Shown piece by piece: positions 1 to 6,019 of a DNA stretch of 8,264 nt (positions are counted from its first letter, which is position 1; every line of letters starts with the position of its first letter). The DNA comes from JBEEMU01 sp043778315 (GTDB lineage Bacteria > Bacteroidota > Bacteroidia > Chitinophagales > Saprospiraceae), in assembly GCA_043778315.1 (NCBI GenBank), contig JAYWGJ010000110.1:1-8264 (forward strand), given 5' to 3'. The position numbers were made by a program, and so were the translations under genes. The notes beneath the pieces were generated by a model. The model was not told the origin of the DNA, ran no database searches, and was given only the letters and a program-made list of their open reading frames with translations.

Positions 1-321
1 GATAGCGCGGAACACGACTTCGGCGGCGACGGCAACAGCGACGGCTGCGAACCCGTCGCGACGGGTATCGCCGACGGCGACCTCGCCTACGACTGCTCCG
101 TCCCGAACCTCAACTACGGCTTGCTGCCTACCGACGTAGGCTACGGCGCGCTGCACGCACCCGTCGGGCGCGATGCTTTCGCCTACCACCTCGATTACTA
201 CACACACGACTATGCCGCAGCCGCACAAGCGACAAGCACCGCCGCCCAAAACTTAGACGTGCTGCACCAATCGGGTCAGGCTCCCGCCGACCTCTACAAC
301 GGCAATATTAGTAGAATGTAA
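1..321 (+). CDS. RHS/YD-repeat protein, internal segment (left-truncated, ended by the inserted element)
   Basis: The frame is open from the first base and gives 106 residues before TAA at 319-321. The end, LYNGNISRM, is the typical RHS 'LYNGNI' strand that precedes the YRYDQLNRL strand in Bacteroidota RHS proteins. The middle (FAYHLDYYTHDYAAA) resembles the usual YxLxYYxxDY repeat. RHS proteins form a hollow beta-cocoon that houses a C-terminal toxin. The stop is not a natural protein end: it is the first codon of a 126-bp inserted element, and the same frame resumes at 445 with HTLLHAPALGG and then MDYRYDQLNRL. I read 1-318 and 445-2367 as one gene split by that element. The true start lies upstream of the window. 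Whether the split gene gives one polypeptide depends on whether the element is removed from RNA, which cannot be seen here. Confidence 0.8.
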   Translation, partial: DSAEHDFGGDGNSDGCEPVATGIADGDLAYDCSVPNLNYGLLPTDVGYGALHAPVGRDAFAYHLDYYTHDYAAAAQATSTAAQNLDVLHQSGQAPADLYNGNISRM

Positions 322-444
322 TTGTATGTTTTAAATTAATACTGATTATCGGGAACGAAGAAAAATAGTTAAAACGTAGTGAAACGTAGCTTTTAAACTA
401 TTTTTTGAGTGTAGATAAAGAATCAGTATTAATTTATTTCAGCT
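319..444 (+). repeat. 126-bp structured inserted element, copy A (intron-like)
   Basis: It starts TAATTGTATG, ends ATTTCAGCT, and recurs almost identically at 6017-6142. An outer stem pairs AAATTAATACTGATT (333-347) with its exact reverse complement (421-435). An inner stem pairs 361-374 with 391-405, with one bulged A at 395, around a loop holding the direct repeat AACGTAG. It interrupts an RHS frame at a codon boundary and begins with an in-frame TAA. Taking out 126 bp rejoins ATG (Met) to CAC (His) in frame. The exact ends are uncertain by a few bases, because 319-441 (123 bp) would also preserve the frame. There is no ORF, no recognisable group I or II core and no clear target-site duplication. 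The class is unknown to me. Confidence 0.85.
333..435 (+). ncRNA. Long two-stem hairpin inside element copy A
   Basis: The outer stem is 15 perfect pairs (333-347 with 421-435), extendable by T332-A436. The middle internal loop is 348-360 (ATCGGGAACGAAG side) opposite 406-420 (TGAGTGTAGATAAAG side). The inner stem is ten perfect pairs (361-370 with 396-405), then four A-T pairs (371-374 with 391-394) past bulged A395. Compared with copy B, five of seven pairs in the variable block 339-345/423-429 have changed on both sides, while both internal-loop strands stay nearly identical. That pattern favours a functional folded RNA with conserved internal loops. A DNA hairpin or cruciform is the alternative. 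Confidence 0.7.
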
Positions 445-2367
445 CACACGCTGCTGCACGCGCCCGCGCTGGGTGGCGGAAGTTACGGCGGTTTAGGCAT
501 GGACTATCGCTACGACCAACTCAACCGCCTCATCAGTCAGACGGGCTGGGCGGAGCATAAAGGCATCGTCGAGACTTTGCCGAACAACGCCTACGGAATG
601 GAACTAACCTACGACGGCAACGGAAATATACAAAGCCTCGGGCGCAACGGCAACGACACCGACCCTGATATGGACGCGCTCACCTACCATTATTACCCGA
701 ACACCAACCGCCTGCGGCAAGTAAACGACGCTATCGCGAGTATTTATAATGACGATATTGACGACCAAACCGATATAAATAACTACCTTTACGACGAAAT
801 AGGGAATTTAGTATATGATAAATCGGAGGGCTTAACGATAACGTGGAATTTGCAAAACAAACTCGCGGTAACGAAGAAAAACGGTCGCCGCACACAGTAC
901 GAGTACGACGCGCTCGGCAACCGCGTCGCGCAGCGCGTAGCCTACACATCGGGTAACGGCGCGGAGCAAGACGCAACCTACTACGTCCGTGACGCGCAGG
1001 GCAACACGCTAAGTACCTACACCGAGCATACGTTTATGTCGAGCGTTAGCCTCCCCCAGCCCCTCCAACAGAGGGTAGCCGCACACGGCTTGCAGCAAGA
1101 GTCGGTGACGCTGTACGGCGCGGCGCGCTTGGGTGAGTACAGACCAAACGAACGCGACCCGAAAACAGACGGCGGAGACCCTGCTCCGCCCGACGGCGGC
1201 GGCGACCCAGTCCCGATTTTTCCAGCAGAGATGAAAGTCGCGACGGTCAACGGCAGTCTCCCCTCCTTCGGAGGGGTCGGGGGAGGCTCTCTTTTCGTCC
1301 GCCTGCGCGGACACACGCACTACGAGTACACGAACCATCTCGGCAACGTACTCGCTACCACTTCCGATAGAAAATTATCGATACAAAACGGAGGCACCTA
1401 CTACACCGCCGACGTGCTTACACTGATGGATTACTACGCCTTCGGGCAGGCGATAGCGGCACGGGGGTACGCGGGGAGTAGCTATACCTACTCCATAAAC
1501 GGGCAACTTCGCGACACCGAAATAGACCCGAACGGCAACCACACCGCCGCACTATACTGGGAGTACGACAGCCGCATCGGACGGAGATGGAATATAGACC
1601 CTGTCGTGAAAGTATGGGAAAGCCCGTATATGTGCTTCGGAGACAACCCGATAACGGGGAGCGATGTGCTGGGGAACACGACGAATGGAGATTTTTATGA
1701 TGGAAACGGAAAACATCTGGGAAGCGACGGAAAAAAAGACGAAAAAATGTATCTTATCAAAACTCAAAAAAGTGAGTTTATTGGAACAACTGAAAAAGTA
1801 CCAGGTGCAGGTTTATTAAAAGAAGAATATCAAAGGGCTAAAAAATTCATCAAAGAAAATTCAACCAAGGAAGATGCCTTTACAAAAGATGGTAAAATAT
1901 ACGATGATTTTGTTGAAATTGAAAGTAAAGAATCTACAAGAGCAGCCATGGCAAAAATAGCCAATCAAGACGATGGCGGGGGTTCTGATAAGCCCACTAA
2001 CAATAGAGAATTTGGTGGACAAATAGATTTTAGTGGTAATGTGACCGAAGGTTTAGCTGGACCGGTAACCACACCTATTAAAGGTGCTGTAATAGGATAT
2101 ATCCCTCTGGAGGGTACTAAAACTATGTTTCATACGCACCCAAGCGGTGAAATATTGGAACGTGTAAGGGGAGAATTAGGACAGCCAGATGGATCTTCAA
2201 AGACCTTTTATACTCAACATCCTTCTGCAAAAGATATTGCAAACGCTACAGAACAAGTTAGATATGTTTTTGGTATGGGAGGCAAAGTGTCAATTATTTA
2301 TATTTATAATAGTAAAGGCGTGCAAGCCACAATACCATTAGATAATTTTGTTAAACTTAAAAAATAA
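445..2367 (+). CDS. RHS core with C-terminal JAB/DUF4329-like metalloprotease toxin tip
   Basis: The frame reopens after the inserted element, and the first in-frame ATG is 499 (622 residues from there). The order is: YD repeats (YRYDQLNRL, YEYDALGNRV); a variable proline/glycine linker (about residues 210-260) carrying two REP-like insertions; the conserved YEYTNHLGNVLATTSDRK segment; the core end (YDSRIGRRWNIDP); then an AT-rich tip from about residue 390. The tip opens with the linker NGDFYDGNGKHLGSDGKKD and ends in a domain with EFGG (E504), HTHPSG (H545, H547) and PSAKDI (D579). This is the Glu/HxH/Asp zinc-ligand set of JAB-type metallopeptidases and the layout I know from DUF4329 tips. 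The likely role is a secreted antibacterial or anti-host peptidase effector. The substrate is unknown. ATG 499 lies inside the RHS barrel, so it is probably not the natural start. Confidence 0.78.
   Translation, partial: HTLLHAPALGGGSYGGLGMDYRYDQLNRLISQTGWAEHKGIVETLPNNAYGMELTYDGNGNIQSLGRNGNDTDPDMDALTYHYYPNTNRLRQVNDAIASIYNDDIDDQTDINNYLYDEIGNLVYDKSEGLTITWNLQNKLAVTKKNGRRTQYEYDALGNRVAQRVAYTSGNGAEQDATYYVRDAQGNTLSTYTEHTFMSSVSLPQPLQQRVAAHGLQQESVTLYGAARLGEYRPNERDPKTDGGDPAPPDGGGDPVPIFPAEMKVATVNGSLPSFGGVGGGSLFVRLRGHTHYEYTNHLGNVLATTSDRKLSIQNGGTYYTADVLTLMDYYAFGQAIAARGYAGSSYTYSINGQLRDTEIDPNGNHTAALYWEYDSRIGRRWNIDPVVKVWESPYMCFGDNPITGSDVLGNTTNGDFYDGNGKHLGSDGKKDEKMYLIKTQKSEFIGTTEKVPGAGLLKEEYQRAKKFIKENSTKEDAFTKDGKIYDDFVEIESKESTRAAMAKIANQDDGGGSDKPTNNREFGGQIDFSGNVTEGLAGPVTTPIKGAVIGYIPLEGTKTMFHTHPSGEILERVRGELGQPDGSSKTFYTQHPSAKDIANATEQVRYVFGMGGKVSIIYIYNSKGVQATIPLDNFVKLKK
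1050..1075 (-). repeat. REP-like GC repeat inserted in the RHS linker, reverse orientation
   Basis: On the minus strand it reads as CCCTCTGTTGGAGGGGCTGG followed by GGGAGG, the same unit as at 1258-1287 and 6479-6508. The homologous stretch of cassette 3 (around 6283-6305) lacks it and is exactly ten codons shorter, so it is an in-frame insertion in the hypervariable linker. Confidence 0.65.
1258..1287 (+). repeat. REP-like GC repeat in the RHS linker, copy 2
   Basis: CTCCCCTCC-TTC-GGAGGGG forms a small hairpin followed by TCGGGGGAGGC. It is translated as SPSFGGVGGGS just before the 188-bp cassette repeat. The same unit sits at the same place in cassette 3. Confidence 0.65.
1298..1485 (+). 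repeat. 188-bp cassette repeat, copy 1 (RLRGHTHYEYTNHLGNVL segment)
   Basis: It aligns without gaps to 2913-3100 and 6513-6700 and to the partial copy at the right window edge. The left edge holds the inverted repeat GTCCGC-CTGC-GCGGAC (1297-1312). It encodes the conserved RHS stretch from RLRG to RGYAGSSY, after which the cassettes diverge into different tips. It provides the homology needed for tip exchange. Confidence 0.85.
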
Positions 2368-2368
2368 G

Positions 2369-2890
2369 ATGAAAAAATTTGTTCAAAAAAATAACTTGAA
2401 AATTGTACTATTAATTATAATTTTCTGTTTTAATAGCACAATTTCCTACTCGCAAGTAGCTCAAAATATGCTACGGGAGTGCTTAGTAACGCATTTACAA
2501 TTCTCTAAAACCGTAATCAAGGACTCCATTCTTTATGATACCAGAAGCAATCTCTATGCAGATTTTTATTATGGTATGTTTAAAACTTACCCACAATACG
2601 AAGATAATGGATTTAAAATTGAAGGCATTACCATAAAAAAAATGGATGCGAGGGGATATGTTCCATTAGTTAAACGCAATAAGATAGTTTATTTACTATA
2701 TATGTACATAACGATTGAGAACGATAAACTACTTTTATATATAATAACAAAGTCGGTTGTAAGGGGTAAAAGAAATCTTTATATTTTACATGGTGATGTA
2801 ATTAGTATTTTTGATATAGAGTATAATCCTGATTTAAAGGAGTTTAAAAGCAAGTTATTAAGTCAAGGTAATCAAGATAGCAGGCTATAG
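2369..2890 (+). CDS. Putative exported immunity protein for the JAB-like tip
   Basis: I chose ATG 2369, one base after the toxin stop, over an upstream in-frame ATG at 2348 because it gives a clean signal peptide: MKKFVQKNNLK, then the hydrophobic run IVLLIIIFCF, then a typical SYSQ cleavage region near residue 29. There is no lipobox Cys. The protein is 173 residues, and the mature part (about 144) has no motif I recognise. It is AT-rich like the toxin tip. Position directly behind a polymorphic toxin tip and small size make it the expected immunity protein. Export implies that protection is needed in the periplasm. A TAATTTTG at 2343-2350 fits the Bacteroidota -7 consensus and could give independent expression, but no convincing -33 box is visible. 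The immunity role is inferred from position only. Confidence 0.7.
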   Translation: MKKFVQKNNLKIVLLIIIFCFNSTISYSQVAQNMLRECLVTHLQFSKTVIKDSILYDTRSNLYADFYYGMFKTYPQYEDNGFKIEGITIKKMDARGYVPLVKRNKIVYLLYMYITIENDKLLLYIITKSVVRGKRNLYILHGDVISIFDIEYNPDLKEFKSKLLSQGNQDSRL

Positions 2891-2905
2891 ATATTAGCAT
2901 TGGCT

Positions 2906-4027
2906 ATGGCACTCCGCCTGCGCGGACACACGCACTACGAGTACACGAACCACCTCGGCAACGTACTCGCTACCACCTCCGATAGAAAACTATCGATACA
3001 AAACGGTAGCACTTCTTATACCGCCGACGTGCTTACGCTCACGGACTACTACGCCTTCGGGCAGGCGATAGCGGCACGGGGGTACGCGGGGAATAGCTAC
3101 AGATATGGGTATAATGGAAAGGAAAACGACGCAGCTACGGGCTGGCAAGACTACGGCTTCCGTATGTACGACCCGCGCATCTGCCGCTTCCCGAGCGTCG
3201 ACCCGCTCACCAAACAGTACCCCGAACTTACACCGTATCAGTTTGCGAGCAACACGCCGATACAAGCGATTGATTTAGACGGGCTGGAGATGATGCCATC
3301 TACACTACACTTTAATCCCATGTATGATATGGGAGTTAGAGTTGGTGTGTTAAACGCAACGGTCATACCCTTAGTTGGTTTTACTATAAAAACAGTGACC
3401 GACCCTATTGGTACAGTTGCAGGTTTATTAGATATGACTACTCCTGTCGGGAAGATAATGCTAGCAGCGCACACGGTAACGAGCATTACAACATGGGCGG
3501 ATAATATGCAATCTACCAACAATTATACCTACGGAACGGCAGTTGGAGAGTTATTTGGTACTGTAATGATGCTGCCCGCATTTGAGTTGCATGAAGCAAA
3601 AGCCTTATCTACGGCAGGTAGAATGGTGGAAGGTACGGCTATCGGTGGTGAGATGCTCGGTGCAAGCGCGCTGGAAGGGTTAGAGGTATTCGGCAAGGCA
3701 GAGGCAATTGAATCTAAGGCGTTAAATGCTCCCATTCAAGATAGATATGCCACAGACCCATTAAGAAAAACGAAAGATGGCATTAAGATATCTGACCCCG
3801 AAGCAGTAGGCACTGCTCACACACAATTAGGGACAAAAAAAGGAACTAATGGTGACTACCGTCAAGCGAGAACCTTTGATGCAAATGGGAATACAGTTAA
3901 AGATATAGATTTTACAGACCACGGACGACCACAACAACATACTAATCCGCATCAACATCCATACAAAGAAAATGCAACGGGTGGAACAAGAGTACGCGGC
4001 GACGCTGAGCCTGTTACCACACCATAA
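2906..4027 (+). CDS. Displaced RHS C-terminal cassette with His-rich toxin tip (polymorphic toxin type 24-like)
   Basis: RHS homology starts at 2913, only 23 bp after the preceding immunity stop. The nearest in-frame ATG is 2906 (373 residues) with no ribosome site, so this is probably a silent 'orphan' tip rather than an independent gene. It encodes the conserved TNHLGNVL segment, the core end YDPRICRFPSVDPLTKQYPELTPYQF (with Cys where Gly is usual, YDPRIGRF), then a DLDGLE boundary. A hydrophobic or Ala/Gly-rich stretch follows (about residues 140-280). The tip has AHTQLG (H305), DIDFTDHGRP (H339) and HTNPHQH (H345, H349, H351). The HTQLG...FDANG...DIDFTDHG...NPHQH layout matches, from memory, tips annotated as polymorphic toxin type 24, presumed nucleases. 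Family name is moderately certain and activity is inferred. Confidence 0.7.
   Translation: MALRLRGHTHYEYTNHLGNVLATTSDRKLSIQNGSTSYTADVLTLTDYYAFGQAIAARGYAGNSYRYGYNGKENDAATGWQDYGFRMYDPRICRFPSVDPLTKQYPELTPYQFASNTPIQAIDLDGLEMMPSTLHFNPMYDMGVRVGVLNATVIPLVGFTIKTVTDPIGTVAGLLDMTTPVGKIMLAAHTVTSITTWADNMQSTNNYTYGTAVGELFGTVMMLPAFELHEAKALSTAGRMVEGTAIGGEMLGASALEGLEVFGKAEAIESKALNAPIQDRYATDPLRKTKDGIKISDPEAVGTAHTQLGTKKGTNGDYRQARTFDANGNTVKDIDFTDHGRPQQHTNPHQHPYKENATGGTRVRGDAEPVTTP
2913..3100 (+). repeat. 188-bp cassette repeat, copy 2
   Basis: Gap-free match to 1298-1485 and 6513-6700. It begins with TCCGC-CTGC-GCGGA (2913-2926). Here the repeat starts straight after the previous immunity gene, which marks the left cassette boundary exactly. 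Confidence 0.85.
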
Positions 4028-4057
4028 TATTTAAAAACAATTCAAAATCAATCAGTT

Positions 4058-4498
4058 ATGATGCAACAAGTTAAAATAAAAGGCAATGGAAAAAACAATG
4101 TTTTGTCCGTCGATTTATCAGGTGTACTTTGCCTAATAGAAAATGGAAGCCAATATAGATGGGCTATTTTCTACCTTGAAGCCGTTGTAAATCCGAATAC
4201 AATAAATGTTTTGGAGTTCGAAAATCAAATTTATAATTCGAAATATGGTTATCCTATTTCATTTGATGACTTAGCTGCTTTTTCAAAAATCATTTTTCAA
4301 ACAATTGAAATTGTATTAATAGGAGAAGCAGATGAGCATAGAAAAATGATACGCTACGAATTAGATGATTTTAATAGTTATTACACGCATACTTTTTGCT
4401 TAGAGCTTGTCGATTCTTCTTATTGGGAGGTTCGAAGTACTGACGAGGCTTTTATAAAAAGAATAAGAGATACATTTGAAGGCGTGACAGATTTATAG
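4058..4498 (+). CDS. Putative immunity protein for the type 24-like tip
   Basis: 146 residues with no signal peptide or membrane segment, acidic, AT-rich. It begins MMQQVKIKGNGKNNV, and either ATG 4058 or 4061 could be used. The 30-bp gap after the toxin stop is AT-rich without a clear Shine-Dalgarno, as usual in this phylum. The sequence contains hydrophobic strands (LSVDLSGVLCLIE, WAIFYLEAVV) and an acidic C-terminal half. I do not recognise the family. The call rests on the toxin-immunity gene order. A cytosolic location fits a tip that attacks a cytosolic target such as nucleic acid. Confidence 0.65.
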   Translation: MMQQVKIKGNGKNNVLSVDLSGVLCLIENGSQYRWAIFYLEAVVNPNTINVLEFENQIYNSKYGYPISFDDLAAFSKIIFQTIEIVLIGEADEHRKMIRYELDDFNSYYTHTFCLELVDSSYWEVRSTDEAFIKRIRDTFEGVTDL

Positions 4499-4603
4499 TA
4501 TCTGACACAGGTTTGATATGAATAAAAGAGATTGTAGCATGGTGGAAGAGCATAATCTAAACAGTAATGGGACTTAGTCAAAATATAAGTCGAACTTCAC
4601 CCC

Positions 4604-4647
4604 AAAAGCCACGTCGTTTTCACCAAAAAAAACGGCGTGGCTTTTTT
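4604..4647 (+). terminator. Terminator-like hairpin upstream of the nuclease gene
   Basis: AAAAGCCACGTCGTTTT (4604-4620) pairs with AAAACGGCGTGGCTTTT (4629-4645), with one G-T wobble and a T run. A-tract and T-tract on both sides make it potentially bidirectional. A near-copy in the same orientation lies at 5829-5866. Confidence 0.65.
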
Positions 4648-4812
4648 ATACCCGACCCGCTCGGCAGCCCCGTAGCCGCAGGCAAGGCACAGCCCCTCAG
4701 CCTCGCGCAGATTAGCAACTACGGCACTTGGCGCAGCTACCTGCATACCTTATCGCGCTCCGAAATCACGGCGACGCAGTACGACGCGCCGCTTTCGGCT
4801 GCCACCTCAAAA
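4648..4812 (+). pseudogene. GC-rich RHS-like coding debris
   Basis: Between two AT-rich stretches, one frame reads PDPLGSPVAAGKAQPLSLAQ, then ISNYGTWRSYLHTLSRSEIT, then ATQYDAPLSA, with the GC-rich codon use of the RHS core. 'NYGTWR' recalls upstream segments of large Bacteroidota RHS proteins. It has no start codon of its own and runs into the nuclease promoter region. The enclosing open frame (4567-4872) crosses the hairpin and is not a credible gene. The source protein is uncertain. The flanks 4499-4603 and 4813-4853 hold nothing I can name. Confidence 0.35.
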
Positions 4813-4853
4813 AATATTAGCGCACAAAACCATTTCCTTATCCAAAAAAGCGG

Positions 4854-4861
4854 TATATTTG
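4854..4861 (+). promoter_or_regulatory. Bacteroidota-type -7 promoter motif for the nuclease gene
   Basis: TATATTTG fits TAnnTTTG and lies 26 bp before ATG 4888. A weak TTT at 4833-4835 is near the expected -33 position. Confidence 0.5.
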
Positions 4862-4887
4862 CGTTTGAGTAATAAAAAAGTAGTAAT

Positions 4888-5799
4888 ATGTCCGTATATA
4901 TCAATCCGTACACCGATTTTGGTTTCAAAAAGCTGTTCGGCGAAGCAGGCAACAAAGACCTTTTAATCGATTTTTTGAACCCGATGCTGCCTGCGCATCA
5001 TCAAATCGCAGACCTTACGTTTCATAACGTAGAGGCATTGTCCGATGCGGAAAGCGAACGAAAGGCATTTTTTGATATTCACTGTACTGCGCCTACGGGT
5101 GAGCGGTTTATTGTGGAGATGCAAAAAGCGAAGGTCAAGCACTTCAAAGATAGGTCGCTGTACTACATCACCTATCCGATTCGGGAGCAAGCGGTGCAGG
5201 GCGACTGGGATTTTCAGTTGTCAGCGATATATTTCATTGCGGTATTGGATTTTTGGTATGATGACAACCCAAAAACGGCTAAGTTTATGCGTACCATCAC
5301 GCTCAAAGACCAAGACAACGACCCGTTTTATGACAAATTGCAGCTAACGTATCTGCAAATGAAAGCGTTTAACAAAACGGCAGAACAATTAGAAACAAAG
5401 ATGGATAAATGGGCGTATTTCCTAAAAAACCTAGAGCGTTTTGAGGACATACCTCAAATACTGAACGAGTCCGTTTTTAAACGTGCTTTTCATACCGCAA
5501 AACTCGCCAATTTTGATACCCTCCAACGACACGAATACGAGCAAAGCCGCTTGTCTTATATCGGCGCGCGCGAAATGATAAATACCGCTGCCGAGGAAGG
5601 CGAAGCACGGGGAATTGAAATAGGCAAAGCAGAAGGGAAAGCCGAAGGGAAAGCCGAAGGGAAAGCCGAGGGGAAACAGCTCGCTGCCAAAATCCTAAAA
5701 CTGTACTTGAAAGGCGTGGATAGTTCGGCTATTGCTGCACAACTGAGCCTCGAGTTGGAGTTTGTGGAGCAGACTATCGCGGACTACGAAGCCGCGTAA
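4888..5799 (+). CDS. Rpn family PD-(D/E)XK nuclease / putative transposase
   Basis: 303 residues, about the family's normal length, so probably intact. The start MSVYINPYTDFGFKKLFG is the typical family opening (NPxTDxGFKxxFG). Catalytic residues of the PD-(D/E)XK fold are visible: D63 in FFDIHC and E77-x-Q79 in FIVEMQKAK. The family (TIGR01784 / PDDEXK_2 type) is related to E. coli RpnA, a DNA endonuclease that promotes RecA-independent recombination. The C-terminus has four tandem AEGK units (residues 248-263) in a charged helix, common in this family, then a short helical end (KILKLYLKG...IAAQL). It has its own promoter motif and hairpins on both sides, so it is a separate transcription unit inside the RHS array. 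Whether it acts on this array is inference. Confidence 0.9.
   Translation: MSVYINPYTDFGFKKLFGEAGNKDLLIDFLNPMLPAHHQIADLTFHNVEALSDAESERKAFFDIHCTAPTGERFIVEMQKAKVKHFKDRSLYYITYPIREQAVQGDWDFQLSAIYFIAVLDFWYDDNPKTAKFMRTITLKDQDNDPFYDKLQLTYLQMKAFNKTAEQLETKMDKWAYFLKNLERFEDIPQILNESVFKRAFHTAKLANFDTLQRHEYEQSRLSYIGAREMINTAAEEGEARGIEIGKAEGKAEGKAEGKAEGKQLAAKILKLYLKGVDSSAIAAQLSLELEFVEQTIADYEAA
5629..5676 (+). repeat. 12-bp tandem repeat (AEGK x4) in the nuclease gene
   Basis: Four units of GCMGARGGGAAA encode AEGK. Such in-frame repeats vary in number in this family, so a length polymorphism is likely. Confidence 0.85.
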
Positions 5800-5828
5800 C
5801 GGCAAATTTCCAAGTTGATTTTTCACCT

Positions 5829-5866
5829 AAAAGCTACGTCGTTTACCAAAAACGGCGTGGCTTTTT
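5829..5866 (+). terminator. Terminator-like hairpin downstream of the nuclease gene
   Basis: AAAAGCTACGTCGTTT (5829-5844) pairs with AAACGGCGTGGCTTTT, with two G-T wobbles and a T run ending at 5866, 30 bp after the nuclease stop. It is a near-copy of 4604-4647, including the preceding TTCACC. RHS homology resumes only 3 bp later, at 5870. Confidence 0.7.
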
Positions 5867-5869
5867 ACG

Positions 5870-6019
5870 GACGATATTGACGACCAAACCGATATAAATA
5901 ACTACCTTTACGACGAAATAGGCAACCTGAGATACGACAAGTCGGAGGGGTTACAGATACAATGGAATTTGCAAAACAAACTGGCGGCGACTAAGAAAAA
6001 CGGTCGCCGAACAGCCTAA
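5870..6019 (+). pseudogene. RHS cassette 3, front fragment before the inserted element
   Basis: Homologous to 751-893 of the first RHS gene: DDIDDQTDINNYLYDEIGNL, then a variant of YDKSEGLTITWNLQNKL, then KKNGRRTA, ending at TAA 6017-6019, the first codon of element copy B. There is no start codon, because the frame enters from the hairpin at 5831. It is a displaced 3' portion of an RHS gene cut at an arbitrary point. The same frame continues at 6143. Confidence 0.75.

Noticed and set aside
307..346. Pairing between upstream RHS sequence ATTAGTA (307-313) and element arm TACTGAT (340-346), like an exon-binding site
   Set aside because: Copy B has no equivalent pairing with its own upstream flank, so chance in AT-rich DNA is likely.
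375..390. Hammerhead-type ribozyme (GAAAC in the loop)
   Set aside because: The CUGAUGA core strand and the three-stem arrangement are missing.
324..442. Eukaryote-like spliceosomal intron (GTATGT ... TTTCAG)
   Set aside because: Cutting at those signals removes 119 nt, leaves the TAA stop upstream and breaks the frame. The surroundings are clearly bacterial.
319..444. Group I or group II self-splicing intron
   Set aside because: At 126 bp it is too small, and I see no group II domain V or group I P-Q-R-S core.
1362..1381. Small palindrome CGATAGAAAACTATCG (perfect in copies 2 and 4) as a regulatory site
   Set aside because: It encodes the conserved SDRKLSI residues and is imperfect in copies 1 and 3, so protein constraint explains it.
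731..1767. Several minus-strand open frames opposite the RHS gene
   Set aside because: They are Arg/Pro/Ser-rich antisense shadows of GC-rich RHS codons and have no start signals or recognisable domains.
4567..4872. 101-residue open frame as a gene
   Set aside because: It runs through the hairpin at 4604-4647 and ends in the nuclease promoter region. Only the 4648-4812 part looks like former coding DNA.
5045..5347. Second open frame inside the nuclease gene
   Set aside because: Out-of-frame shadow with basic low-complexity composition, and the overlapping frame has the full set of family motifs.
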